64,000 bases of DNA from NCBI RefSeq assembly GCF_958298935.1, contig NC_084939.1:7765501-7829500 (forward strand), in the 5' to 3' direction. The DNA is from Phragmites australis (Eukaryota > Streptophyta > Magnoliopsida > Poales > Poaceae). Below are positions 1-10,600 of the stretch, piece by piece. Each line of letters opens with the position of its first letter. The first letter of the stretch is position 1. The notes under the pieces are model-generated. The model ran no database searches. It was not told the origin of the DNA and saw only the letters and a list, made by a program, of their open reading frames with translations. The translations under genes and the position numbers were made by a program.

Positions 1-176
1 GAAAGTTTCTACACCATTTTCGAAACGAGCGTTTGTGTCCATAGCCGTTATCCCTTACATCAAACTTGTGCATAAGTGTATAATGGTTCATATTCTAGTG
101 CTTCTGAAGTGAAAAGGATAAGAGAAAATAAAATAAAAATAAAAATTGCAATGTTTGGATCATTTTCTGTATTAAT

Positions 177-415
177 AATATTATTAGTGACGGATCATAA
201 CTTGATCCGTCACTTATGACAGGCCTATGAGACCCGTCACCGATGAGTTAGTCATTGGTGACGGGTCAAGTGTTGACCCGTCACCAATGACTGGCATACG
301 ATGACCTGTGAGTGATGAGTCGTTATTGGTGACAGATCAAGTTTTCATCCGTCACCAATGACTGGCATTAGTGACGGGTCACAACTACGATCCGTCACTT
401 TTATCATATGTAGTG
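177..415. mobile_element. CACTA-type transposon end, family 1 (fragment)
   Basis: The stretch is built of short inverted and direct repeats of the GTGACGGGTCA / TGACCCGTCAC type, repeated about eight times, and ends at 411-415 in TAGTG, the reverse complement of CACTA. Dense subterminal repeats next to a CACTA terminus are the hallmark of plant CACTA (En/Spm) DNA transposons. No transposase is visible and the opposite terminus was not found, so this is a fragment or the end of a non-autonomous copy. The assignment rests on repeat architecture only. Confidence 0.6.
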
Positions 416-530
416 TCTCCTTTGTCTGTTTTTCACGTAGTGGAAGAATGGGAGTTCGACGGTGGCGGCAATGCCGATTGCGGAGCGACGGTGCTAGTGG
501 CGGTGGGGGAGCGATGGTGCTAGTAGCGGC

Positions 531-548
531 GGGGGGGGGGGGGGGGGG
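531..548. repeat. Poly-G run of 18
   Basis: Eighteen consecutive G residues lie inside a GC-rich GGCGG-type stretch between the two CACTA-type ends. Homopolymers of this length are slippage-prone, so the length is uncertain in the assembly. Confidence 0.9.
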
Positions 549-621
549 AGCGGCATCTGAGCTAGCTCAATTCTGAGCCGGCTTGGATGCTGCTACCGCC
601 GCCGCCCCATTTTCTCCTTCT

Positions 622-768
622 TTTGTTTCTAAAAAAAACACATCAGTGTCGGTTCCAAAATCGGCACTAATGGTCTCCGACCATCAATGCCACTTATAGA
701 GTGCCGGTTCTAAAATCGGCACTAATGAGGTTTTGGAACCGGCACTGATCAGATATTTTGGTATAGTG
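622..768. mobile_element. CACTA-type transposon end, family 2 (fragment)
   Basis: Repeats of the type GTGCCGGTTCCAAAATCGG / CCGGCACTAATG alternate in both orientations and finish at 764-768 with TAGTG. Read on the minus strand the terminus is CACTATACCAAAATA. Its repeat unit differs from that at 177-415, so it belongs to another CACTA-type family. No coding sequence is seen. Confidence 0.6.
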
Positions 769-2233
769 ACCTCATCTTCCTTTTATTTCTTCGAGCCACA
801 TGTTTCATCTCTCATTTGTCTACCTAACTACTCCCATTATAATCCTTAGTCAGAAGGTGCAAGTATATATTTAGAACATTAGCTGCATTGTTTTTCTCCT
901 AAAATCTGTCAAATCTTCTGACCTTTTGATGCAGCTCATGATCTGTTCTCCTACAGAAACAATAATATTATCCTCTCCTATGAGCTTACTGGCAGGAGGG
1001 TCGAATTCCCTGTGCCATTCTTACACTGAAATGCGTGAGAGGTGTTAGGAGGGTTCTATTCATGAACAACAAGTGAAACTTATGTTAACTAGAATCTCAT
1101 TTTTTTTCCAGATATTTCATGCATGTAGATAATGTGAGAGAACATGCTTAAGACAGAGCTACAAATAATCGACCTCCTGTGCTGGCAGTAGATCTGATGT
1201 GGCCAACATAGGAATTGAAGGTGTGCGAGCAAATAAGCGCAGGAAGCCGGTGTGAGTAGAGGCCGATTATGGCTAATTTAGTAGTGGCACTACCATGTGT
1301 TGAACAAAACTAGGGAGGAGGTAAATCCTGTTCCAAGCACGCGCGTGAGCGCAGCAAGTCAAGCACGACTTATCCACCAGTGATGGCCCACATGTCCCGT
1401 GCATCTCTTAAGTCTCAAAAAATTTATAGGTAAAAGGTTTATGATAAAGTTATTTTTAAGACTTATCTAAAAGTTATGAATTTATTATAAAGTTATCGAT
1501 AAGAGTTCCATCGAAAAGTTTCTTCGATAAGTTATTGCTTAAATCTTTTTATCATCTTTTTTGAAATTTTTTTTGCAGTACAAGTTTTGTGGAAAAGTTT
1601 TCTAGGAACATTTCTATATAAGTCTCAAAAAGCTAGCTATCGAAAGATTTTATTATAAAAGTTCATCAAAAAGTTTTGGGTTCATCGTAAACTCTCTCTT
1701 CCTTTTTTCACTAAAAGTTTTTGCAAAAGTATTTGTTATTTTTTTAATAGCTTTTGATAATTTTCAGATGCAAAAGTTTTCGACAAACATTTTTGAAAAG
1801 TTATTGTTGAAAGTTTCTCGCACGCACGTGAATTAGCATGATCCCAGAGGATGGGCCGAGGAAAAAATCTGGATTAAGAGATATAAAGTTGGTGGGTGTC
1901 GACATTTTTAGTAACAAGTTGTTTCCTTAAAGCATTTTTAATTTAAATTCGAATTTTTTAAATTATAAACAGGACCGATAAAATAGACCACTGGTTCAGG
2001 AGTCAAAACCAATTGAGAGTTTGTGTCGTAGTTCCTATGCCTTTTTACTAAACCAACTGAGAGTTTGTGTCGTAGTAGCATCTATTTAAACTTCAAATTC
2101 AAAATGAAGTAACCCAGACAGTAACATTGTCTACCAGACTGAGTGCCGGTAGCCGGTTGATTGGGAGGGGGAGGGGGTAGGAGGTTGGGTAAGGCCCCAT
2201 TTTAGAGGACCAAAAGAATATTGACATGGAGGG

Positions 2234-2234
<1 letters not shown>
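769..2234. other. No gene seen; contains AT-rich AAAGTTTT-like degenerate repeat
   Basis: No credible coding region was found. From about 1425 to 1830 the sequence is a loose array of AAAAGTTTT, GATAAGTT and related words, about twenty times with variable spacing. It is flanked on both sides by similar GC-rich words, GCACGCGCGTG near 1339 and GCACGCACGTG near 1822. The array could be a decayed satellite or the interior of a non-autonomous transposon; nothing decides between these. Confidence 0.5.

Positions 2235-2271
<37 letters not shown>
2235..2271. repeat. (CT)n microsatellite
   Basis: About eighteen uninterrupted CT units. The apparent Ser-Leu and Arg-Glu runs in translations of this area are produced by this microsatellite, so I do not treat the short reading frames across it as genes. 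Confidence 0.95.
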
Positions 2272-2274
<3 letters not shown>

Positions 2275-3951
2275 AGTAGACCATTGCCCTCCTCCCATGC
2301 ACACGTTTGGCTGCATCGTGGTGTCCAAAGCTCCAACGTTGAAGCATTCAAATCGCCCTCGTGGTCAATAGCAGCAAGCTTAACTATAGCTACCTTGGAA
2401 CTCCAGATGAGACGGGCATGCAGCCAGCTACGGCGCCGTTGGTCAAGCGGCACTACTTCTGTAATCAGTAGACCAATGTTGAGAGAGGCGTTTTTCCGCG
2501 GACCCTTCATGCCAAATTTCGAAGTTCCAGGCATCTGGCTGCTAACCACACACCGGATGGGTATGGAAAAACTGCTTCATGCGGAATTTCAACATTATGC
2601 GGATCGGACACGGTGTTTTTGGAGGTTAGCTCCATTGTATTCTCTTTGAGTGACAGGAGGTTAGCTAGACAGTGCGTTGATCAACAAGTTTCACTTCAGG
2701 TTACAAACAAAAGATTATCTTTCTTTTAACGAATAATACGTCCGGTTTTGAACATGACACTGGAGAGCACAGTAATTTTATAGGTTAACTTACACTTGGA
2801 TAATATATATGTTGATAGTAAATTTTAGCAGGGGAAACCCATATATCAGCCATTATTTATAAAGGTCTATTCAAATACGAGTAAACACAAACTAACCCCT
2901 ATATATGTCCATAAGGACGGTCGATTCATGAGAGCACCAGCCAATCCAGCAGAATCGTTATTTTTTTTCTTTTTTCATCTAACTTTAGGGTAGTATAGCT
3001 TTTTTTTAATCTACTGTGCGTCGCGCCGTCGCCGCGAGAGTTCTTCGCGTGGATCTTGCTGCTGCTTCAGCTGTCGGCCACCGACGTGACTGCTCGCTCT
3101 GTGCCGAACAGGACACCGGTCTCTGTGCCGTGTGCTGCGATTCCCTGCTGCCGCGTGCTACCGCGCGAGGCGAGAAAGCCAGCCGCGAAGTCTCCTGCAC
3201 CGAAAGCATCACGTGAACAATCTCATTCGGTTAGGTGTATATTTTATATGATCTGCTAAGCTTCGTGCCGCGTGCCAAAAGCATCAAGGCTGAAGCTTGC
3301 GTGTCTCCTGGGTCCCCGTGCTGGTTCATCTCTGACTTGTTCGGTGTGGCGCGCCATAGAGACGCTACAGATCCGCAAGAGCCGTAATCGCGCTACAGTA
3401 CACTACAAGACTGCACACCCGAGAAGATTAAAAAAAGAGAGATTTCAGCTTGAAGCTTGAATATTAAGGTGTTGCGTAAAAATTGTGCCAACAATATGCA
3501 GAGTTGGCTCTGATAAAATAAGAACACATATACTCTCCATCTTTGTTTGATGGAAGAAGGCGCGTCTCTATTCGACATATGCAAGTAACCTCCTCCCAAA
3601 ACATTGTACAATGAATTTTGCCTAGTCCTTGTCTCTTATCAAATTCAATTTGACTGTTCCAATACGTGAGACTAGACACCTGGCTGCAAACGGGCGTGCC
3701 TTCGAGCAATTAGCATCCTTCCAAGCCAGCTTCCTCCAATGTACAGCGAAAAGGACAGTGGGTAGCTAGTCCTAAAGATGGTTAAGTGAACCGTGCTTAC
3801 TGGACTGATCCGAGGCACGGTATTGTAGATATGACTCATGTACGAGGGTAGGCGGGCTGGTCTAGGCCGACACCTGGCATGGTTCGGTTTAGATGGGTTA
3901 GTACGGGCACATAATTTTTATGTATACATATAATTTTAATAGGTAGACGAC
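2272..3951. other. No recognisable gene; GC-rich island near 3010-3420
   Basis: Mixed unique-looking DNA without a supported reading frame. A GC-rich island at roughly 3010-3420 sits abruptly in AT-rich DNA and could be a captured or degenerated gene fragment, but no protein family was recognised in any frame. Confidence 0.4.
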
Positions 3952-3956
3952 AGTAA

Positions 3957-4251
3957 TGAAGGCAATTAGAAAATCGCACTTGCTATTTCCATTGGAATGC
4001 AAGGATATTTGTAGTACAGAGTGCAGCGGAAATACATGCCAAAACACAGGCTAGCTAAACATGGAAAGTCCAATCCTTAATTTCCTCCATGCACTGGCTT
4101 TCCTTCATACGTTGGCTGGCTCTCCTTGCTTGCCGCTGCGCTGGCTTTCCTTGCTTGCTGCTGGGCTGATTTTGTGCCTTTCTTTCAGCGTGAGCTCCCC
4201 TCTGCTGGAAGGCATGCACGTTACGTGCATGTGTAACGTGCCTGCCTAACA
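3957..4251 (-). repeat. 3' LTR of element H
   Basis: 295 bp, TG...CA, matching 8719-9013 except at three positions (one near 4093 and two near 4186-4206). The pol reading frame runs past the polypurine tract and stops inside this LTR at 4221. Confidence 0.97.
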
Positions 4252-7060
4252 CCCCCCCCCCCCGCAGTTGGAACGGGAGCGGGGCGGACATTCAAACTGG
4301 AACAGAAGTCCTTAAACGGTGCAGTAGGTAGCCCTTTGGTGAAGACGTCAGCGTACTGCGAGGTCGTTGGGACATGGAGAACGCGGACCTCACCGAGCGC
4401 AACGCGTTCTCGAACGAAGTGTAGGTCGATCTCGACATGTTTTGTCCGTTGATGTTGGACGGGGTTTGTCGAGAGATATACAGCACTGATGTTACCGCAG
4501 AAGACGACGGTGGCATTCTGGAGCGGGCGGTGCAGCTCGGTGAGGAGTTTCCAGAGCCAACAGGTCTCGGCAACTGCGTTGGCGATGGCGCGGTACTCCG
4601 CTTCGGCGCTGGAACGAGAGACAGTCTGCTGCCGCTTGGAGGACCAAGAGATGAGATTGTCGCCGAGGAAGACGCCGTAGCCTGAGGTGGACTTGCGAGT
4701 GTCGGGGCAGTCGGCCCAGTCGGCGTCCGTGTACGCCGTGAGAGACGACGGAGTGGTGCGGTGCAATTGCAAGCCGTAGTTGAGGGTGCCCTTCAAGTAG
4801 CGTAGAATGCGCTTGAGAAGGTTGGCGTGGGGCTCGCGCGGGTCATGCATATGAAGACATGCCTGCTGAACCGCGTAGGCGATGTCCGGACGAGTGAACG
4901 TCAGGTACTGAAGAGCGCCGACGATGCTGCGGTAGTCCTTGGCGTTGTCGACAGGTGCACCGGTGGAGGGGAGTTTGGCGCACGTATCGACAGGTGTACT
5001 GCAGGGCTTGCAATTGCTCATGCCGGCGCGAGCGAGGATCTCCTCGGTGTACTGCCGCTGGGAGAGGAAGAGGCCGGTGCTGGTACGCTGGACGGAGACG
5101 CCAAGAAAGTAGTGCAAGTCGCCGAGGTCCTTGAGGGAGAACTCGCGGCGGAGGGACTCGATCACCTGGTGAAGGAGTGTCGTGGAGGAGGCCGTGAGGA
5201 CGATGTCGTCGACGTACAGGAGTAAGTACATCGTGTCCGTGCCCCGTCGATAGATGAATAGTGACGGATCAGCTTTGGAGGCGAGGAAACCGACGGACGC
5301 GAGGAAGGTGGCGATGCGGCTGAACCAGGCGCGAGGTGCCTGCTTGAGGCCATAGAGTGACTTGTTGAGGCGGCAGACGTGTGTGGGACGCTCGACATTG
5401 ACGAAGCCGGACGGTTGTTGACAGTAGACCGTCTCGGCGAGAGTGCCGTTGAGGAAGGCGTTGTTGACGTCCAGCTGGTGAACCGGCCAACCATTTGAGA
5501 GCGCGATGGTGAGGACGGTGCGCACGGTGGCCGGTTTGACGACTGGACTGAAGGTCTCGCCGAAGTCGACGCCGGGGCGTTGAGAGAAGCCACGGAGCAC
5601 CCAGCGTACCTTGTACCGATCCAAGGAGCCATCGGGCTTCAACTTGTGTCGGAAAATCCACTTGCCGGTGACAAGGTTAGCACCAGCCGGACGTGGAACG
5701 AGCTCCCATGTGTTGTTCCTGCACAAGGCGTCAAACTCATCTTGCATGGCGAGACGCCAATGCTCATCATTAAGTGCGGCGCGGTATGTCCGTGGTAGAG
5801 GGGAGGGGGTAGCCACATGCAGATTTAGCCTTTCTGTGGGCTGCCGGAAACCATGCTTGCCGCGGGTCGTCATGCCGTGGGAGTTGACGACAGGAGTGAT
5901 GGGCTGAGCGGTGGGAGGAATGGGTGTAGCTGGGACCGGATCTGCTATAGGGAAAGCTGACTCAGCAGCCGACTGAGGAGCATGGGCCGGCAAGAGAGGC
6001 ACTGGACTCTCCGCAGGAGCGGATGTAGCAGTGGGCGCTGGTGTTTGGGCGGGAGTAGCTACAGGGGGTGCAGGGAGAGGTAGATGCGGTGCTGCGGCAG
6101 GAGGAGCTACGGGACGAGCGATGGGAATAGGAGCTGGTGGTGCCGTGGCGACGGAGAGGAAGTCAAAGTCGGTAGGAACAGGCGGGTGGGACTGCTCAGA
6201 GAAGGGAAAAGAGCATTCGTCAAAAGTGACATGACGAGAGATGATTATGCGGTTTGTAGATAGATCAAGACAGCGGTAACTGCGGTGATTAGCCGGGTAT
6301 CCGAGGAAGACACATGACACAGAACGCGGGGCAAGCTTATGGGGTGCCGTCGCGGAGAGGTTGGGGTAACACCGACAACCGAAGACTCGCAGATCGGAGT
6401 AATTTGGATGAGTGAGAAAGAGGGCTTGATAGGGTGTACCAAACTTGAGAGCTTTGGTGGGGTGGAGATTGAGAAGGTAGGTGACGGTGTGGAGGGCTTC
6501 AACCCAGTAAGATGGCGGCATGCTAGCTTGGAATAGAAGGGAGCGGAGGATGTCGTTGGTAGAGCGAATGACACGTTCGACTTTACCATTTTGCTGGGAG
6601 GTATGAGGACATGACATGCGGAGTGCAATGCCATGGGAGAGGAGGTGAAGATGCATGCGCGATTGTTGAATTCACCACCGTTGTCACACTGGATACTCCG
6701 GACAGTGGAGGAGAACTGAGTGTGGACGTACGCAAAGAAATTGCGGAGTGTGTCAAAAGCTTCAGACTTGTGACGAAGGGGAAAAGTCCACAAGTAATGT
6801 GTGAAATCATCGAGAATAACAAGATAATATTTATAACCGGAAATGCTAGGAATAGGTGATGTCCAAAGATCGCAATGTATCAACTCGAAAGATTTATTTG
6901 TGTGAGTGGAAGAAAGATAAAATGAAAGACGAACATGCCGACCTAATTGGCACGCATGGCACAAGGTGTCTTTTGTGAGTTTATTACATGAAATGATAGA
7001 CTGGCTGCAAAGTTGTGTTAGAGCTTGGTTGCCGAGATGACCAAGACGACGATGCCACAA
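4221..7060 (-). pseudogene. Element H pol: integrase, reverse transcriptase, RNase H (frameshifted)
   Basis: Integrase starts with the GAG-pre-integrase motif WHRRLGHLGN and a C-x2-C pair (CHACQLG). The catalytic core shows an Asp in IHCDLW, an Asp in IQCDNGGEF and a Glu in NGKVERV. A frameshift near 6655-6665 falls between the second Asp and the Glu. Downstream of it one 811-codon frame stays open: a proline/alanine-rich linker, reverse transcriptase with YVDD (LLYVDDIVLT), and RNase H with TDADWADC and SSAEAEYRA. The frame ends inside the 3' LTR. The frameshift separates the integrase catalytic residues, so no working polyprotein is expected from this copy. Confidence 0.93.
4252..4264 (-). 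promoter_or_regulatory. Polypurine tract of element H
   Basis: On the minus strand a run of twelve G residues directly precedes the 3' LTR, the position where plus-strand DNA synthesis is primed. Its length may be uncertain because it is a homopolymer. Confidence 0.8.
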
Positions 7061-7461
7061 AGTAGCGGACGGAGTGGTGGTGGAGAGGGCACTTGGAGTA
7101 GCCGGCGGCCAATGGAAGGGACAGAGGTCACCTCTACTATTGCACCTGACGATCTCGTTCCTGGTTCGAAGGTCCTTTACAGAAAGGCCAAAGGGGTCAA
7201 ACTCGATGGAACAATGATTGTCAATGGTAAATTGACGAACGGAAATAAGGTTCTTGACAAGGTTAGGAGTGACAAGAACATTATTAAGATTGAAGGTATA
7301 AAACGGCGTATGAATAGAAGTGCTGCCAGTATGGGTGATAGGAGATGAGACCCATTGCCGACAATAGCATATGGAGGGGCAGTGGAAGAGAGGGGAGAGA
7401 CGGACGTCAAGTTACCATGCTCTGAAGTCATATGTGTGGATGCACCCGAATCCATATACTA
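7061..7461 (-). pseudogene. Element H protease and GAG-pre-integrase region (broken)
   Basis: The aspartic protease active-site motif YMDSGASTHMT lies immediately after an in-frame TAG at 7459-7461, at the position where copia relatives usually have Trp just before the DSGA motif. About 40 residues further a frameshift near 7330 moves the rest of the protease and the GAG-pre-integrase linker into another frame, which joins the integrase frame at 7060. The DSGA motif is seen directly; the lost Trp is an inference from the family. Confidence 0.85.
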
Positions 7462-8668
7462 GTCCGCCGAGGAGGGGGGCATGAGTGACATGGTGTTGAA
7501 AGCTTGCATTAGCTGCTGTTGATCCCAGGAGTGGGGTGGTGTGGATGATGACCCAGGAGCAACGGTGGACTGCCATGATGCACCTTGCCAGGGCGCACCT
7601 TGCCACGGCGCCAGAGAAGCCGGGGGAAGAGCAGCAGTGAACGAACCAGGAGGCGCTGGACCGAGAAGGCCCTGTCCAGAAGGCCGTGGTGGACCGGGCC
7701 ACATGCGGATCGAGCCGGCCCACGGGTTCTACATGGACGGCCATGGCGCAACGTTGTTGGTGGTGTTCTGGGCCCTACCGCCGATGCCACCGCCGCTGTT
7801 GCTGATACGGCGACGACGGTTGTTGGAGTTGCCGTTCCCGCCGGAGGAGTAGTGGTTGCCGCCACCTTGCTGTCCACCAGACACGCACGCCCCCATTGCT
7901 TTGTCCGGATTGGGAGGCGTTGGAGGAGCCGCCAGAGGACCTGGTGTCGCTGGTTTTGCCCTTGCCGCCGCCACGAGTGCTGGAGTAGAGGACGGATGGA
8001 GGTGAGGCGTCGGACGGGCTGGAGGAGAGCTCCTCGAGCATGAGCGCGGAGCGCACTTGGGCGAAGGAGGGCAACGGGCGTTGCAGGGACAGAAGGGTGC
8101 GCATGTGACTGAAGCGTGCGTTGAGTCCCCGCAGGACGTTGTGGACGAGGTTCTTGTCGACGATGGGCGTGCCGATGGCGATGAGCTCGTCCGCGAGCGC
8201 CTTTTGGCGCCTGCAGTAGTCGCCGACGGACATGGTGCCCTGTTGGAGTCCGTAGAACTCGGCCTCGAGGAGGATGGCGCGGGTGTCGGCATTGTCGCGG
8301 AAGACGGCCTCGACGTTTGTCCAGACGGCATGGGCGTTGGGTGCAGCCACCATGGCTTGGAGCTCGGTGGAGATAGCGCCGTAGAGCCACTTGCGAACTA
8401 GAGCATCGAGACGAAGCCACTGGGCGTCAGGTGCAGGCGGCGGCGGGGCGGCGACGTGGTCGTCGAGGGCGTACGTGAAGAGGGCGACCTCGAAGAGATC
8501 ACGCCATTGGGAGTAACTGGAGTGGAGGTCAAGGGTTAGGGGCACCACTGATTTGATGCTGGGCACAGCGACGGCTTGCGCCCAAAGGGCAGCCTGGGCG
8601 CTGCACTCAGACTCAGCAGCGAGGCGCTCGGCCTCAGCCGCGACATCAGTTGGATCGGTTGGTGCCAT
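7462..8668 (-). pseudogene. Element H gag (frameshifted)
   Basis: The gag starts at 8668 with MAPTDPTDVAAEAERL, about 50 bp inside the primer site. The region up to about residue 240 looks like a copia gag of the UBN2 type (SYSQWRDLFEVALFTYAL; then LDALVRKWLYGAIS). Two frame changes follow, near 7925 and near 7735. The Gly/Asn/Ser-rich stretch GGQQGGGNHYSSGGNGN lies in the second frame and the Pro/Gly/Gln-rich tail (QGAPWQGASWQ) in the third. No CCHC zinc knuckle was seen. The copy cannot make a full-length Gag. Confidence 0.88.
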
Positions 8669-8700
8669 GGGGGCAGAAAGGAGGTGTAGAGCTCAAGATC

Positions 8701-8718
8701 GGAACTTCACTGATACCA
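8701..8718 (-). promoter_or_regulatory. Primer-binding site of element H
   Basis: On the minus strand the first internal bases after the 5' LTR read TGGTATCAGTGAAG. The first nine match the usual plant copia primer site TGGTATCAGAGC, complementary to the 3' end of initiator tRNA-Met; the match then degrades. Confidence 0.85.
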
Positions 8719-9013
8719 TGAAGGCAATTAGAAAATCGCACTTGCTATTTCCATTGGAATGCAAGGATATTTGTAGTACAGAGTGCAGCGGAAATACATG
8801 CCAAAACACAGGCTAGCTAAACATGGAAAGTCCAATCCTTAATTTCCTCCATGCGCTGGCTTTCCTTCATACGTTGGCTGGCTCTCCTTGCTTGCCGCTG
8901 CGCTGGCTTTCCTTGCTTGCTGCTGGGCTGATTTTGTGCCTTTCTTTTAGCGTGAGCTCCCCTCTACTGGAAGGCATGCACGTTACGTGCATGTGTAACG
9001 TGCCTGCCTAACA
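8719..9013 (-). repeat. 5' LTR of element H
   Basis: 295 bp, the partner of 3957-4251, directly followed by the second copy of AGTAA at 9014-9018. It is the upstream LTR because the primer site and gag lie next to it on the minus strand. Confidence 0.97.
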
Positions 9014-9018
9014 AGTAA

Positions 9019-9618
9019 TACGAACCTAACAAAATTTGTTTTATAGTTTTTTAGTTTTAGATATTTTTCTGTGCATTTTAGATTATTTCAGCCGATTTAT
9101 CAATATAACTATTATACCTTTTGTTATTTTTCTAGAATTTTTCAAAAAATTATATTATACATATAAATATATGGATACGTATATACATATATACATATAT
9201 ACATATATATATATGTACACATATACATATATGTATTCATATATGTACATGTATACATACCTAGAGCCCACATGAACATTAGTACAGTACTTAAGCCCTT
9301 AGATCGCGCCAATTTTTGGAGTTTTAATATATAGTATCGATTAGAGAGACATCGCCAGCAGTGCTACGTTGGGCATCTCCAATCTGTAATGATCTTGAGC
9401 AATGAGGCCATTACCTAAATTTGGTCTGGTGTTGAGCATGCTTCTGTATCACTTCAGCAGATACTAAGGTCGAGGACATGGCACTGCATAGCATCTTCAG
9501 CTTATCCACTAGTTCGACGTCAGTCGGAGTGTTGATCCAACTGTAGGGGTCGATGAACATGGCACAATTTTTCTATCTCACTGTGCAGCCAGAGTGAAAG
9601 AGCCAATTAGTTATGCCT
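9019..9618. other. AT-rich non-coding stretch with TA/CATATA microsatellite
   Basis: From about 9165 to 9262 the sequence is an imperfect (TA)n / (CATATA)n microsatellite. The short frames over it are low complexity. No gene seen. Confidence 0.7.
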
Positions 9619-9849
9619 TCACTTTCTAAAGCTCTCCTCTGAAGGCGTCATAACAGCGACATCTGCACCGTGAGCAACCATCACTCTGAAGGGCTGCGAC
9701 ACGTAATTAACCGTGTTAGGATGTGCTGGGATGTTTCGGATTGTCAGGGATACTAGCTCATTTTCGTTTCCAACCCAAATTAAAGGGATTGTTAACTTAG
9801 AGATGCCTGCTCTCCAATGATAACAGTAGATAACTTTTAGACAACAATG
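9619..9849 (-). other. Possible terminal-exon remnant, unknown protein
   Basis: On the minus strand a pyrimidine-rich tract ending CTGCAG (9855-9850) looks like a splice acceptor. It is followed by an open frame of about 75 codons that contains IPLIWVGNENELVSLTI and ends with SEESFRK and a stop at 9619. I do not recognise the protein family, and no upstream exon, promoter or conserved domain was found. It may be a gene fragment or chance; the acceptor plus an unusually gene-like composition is the only support. Confidence 0.25.
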
Positions 9850-10040
9850 CTGCAGAAAAAAAAAGGAAGAAGACAAGATTAGAAACAAGCTGCACTGGAG
9901 TTGGTACGGAAATTTCTCCATGCATATACACATTTTCTTTTACCATGCACCCCTTAGTTTCTATTCAGCAGTAAAAGCACTGTTCCTGCGTGCATACGCA
10001 CGCCTGGATGAAAGGAACAGGATCACTGACTTCACGGGCG
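9850..10040. other. Short intergenic stretch
   Basis: Upstream of the possible exon remnant. Nothing recognised. Confidence 0.4.
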
Positions 10041-10600
10041 TGACCAGAGATGATTAAATGGGTCTCTCGGGTCGGTCGATACGGGTTCGGTTACGGTATA
10101 GTCCGAATAGTCCGGCTACTATAACGGGTCGTGCTGTGTCGACCCTCGTACCTTCCCTCGACCCACGGCACGGTCTGTTGGCTACCGTGCTATATCGGGT
10201 CGGTCCGGACATGATTGCAGTCCGACGACACGACCGGTCTGGCAGGTACGATAGGCATGGCGGGCACGACGTCACGGGTCGCACAATGATACACGGATGG
10301 TATGTTGGCACAACTGATCTGATAAAATAAAAATAGTTACAAAATTAAAAAAATATATAAAAAAGATAAAAATAAGACAAAAGTATAGAAAGTAGATAAA
10401 AAAATAGCTACAAAATTAAAAATATATATAGAAAATAGAAAATAGCCGGATCCATACGTATGGGACCGGATCGTGCCTGGCCGTGCCCGCGTCTGGCCGA
10501 CTCAACCGTGCCCGTGCCGTGTCGGCACGCCGTACCGCGCGCTCGATCCAGGCACGACCCGTGATCTTGTGCCGTGTCGTTACTTGACCGTAACTACGGT
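10041..10600. repeat. CGTGCC / CGGGTCGTGC-rich element, probable non-autonomous DNA transposon
   Basis: Two GC-rich blocks (10041-10310 and 10445-10600) full of CGGGTC, CGTGCC and GGCACG words in both orientations bracket an AT-rich centre with the near-repeat AAAATAGTTACAAAATTAAAAA (two forms, near 10328 and 10397). Subterminal GC repeats around an AT-rich core resemble hAT-like non-autonomous elements of grasses. I could not define terminal inverted repeats or a target duplication. Confidence 0.35.

Larger units (their letters stand above)
3957..9013 (-). mobile_element. Complete Ty1/copia LTR retrotransposon H
   Basis: A 5057-bp element on the minus strand. Two 295-bp direct repeats begin TG and end CA and are flanked by the same 5-bp target duplication AGTAA (3952-3956 and 9014-9018). 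In minus orientation the order is LTR, tRNA-iMet-type primer site, gag, protease, integrase, reverse transcriptase, RNase H, G-rich polypurine tract, LTR, which is the copia order. I count three substitutions between the LTRs, about 1 %; at a commonly used grass rate of 1.3e-8 per site per year that is roughly 0.4 million years. The short LTR and the gag suggest the Ale/Retrofit group, which is an inference. Several frameshifts make this copy non-coding. Confidence 0.97.

Noticed and set aside
358..576. 72-codon frame near the window start
   Set aside because: It spans CACTA subterminal repeats and an 18-G homopolymer; composition is repeat-driven.
2221..2649. 142-codon frame with a Ser-Leu run
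   Set aside because: The run is the (CT)n microsatellite; the remainder resembles no protein and overlaps antisense frames of similar length.
4061..4249. 62-codon frame LHALAFLHTLAGSPCLPLRW resembling a signal peptide, repeated at 8823-9011
   Set aside because: Both copies lie wholly inside the two LTRs of element H; the duplication is the LTR, not a gene pair.
8057..8401. 114-codon plus-strand frame, and others on the plus strand across 4.4-8.4 kb
   Set aside because: They are opposite-strand shadows of the GC-rich gag and pol of element H.
9165..9262. Centromeric or origin-like AT tract
   Set aside because: A plain imperfect TA/CATATA microsatellite without satellite periodicity.
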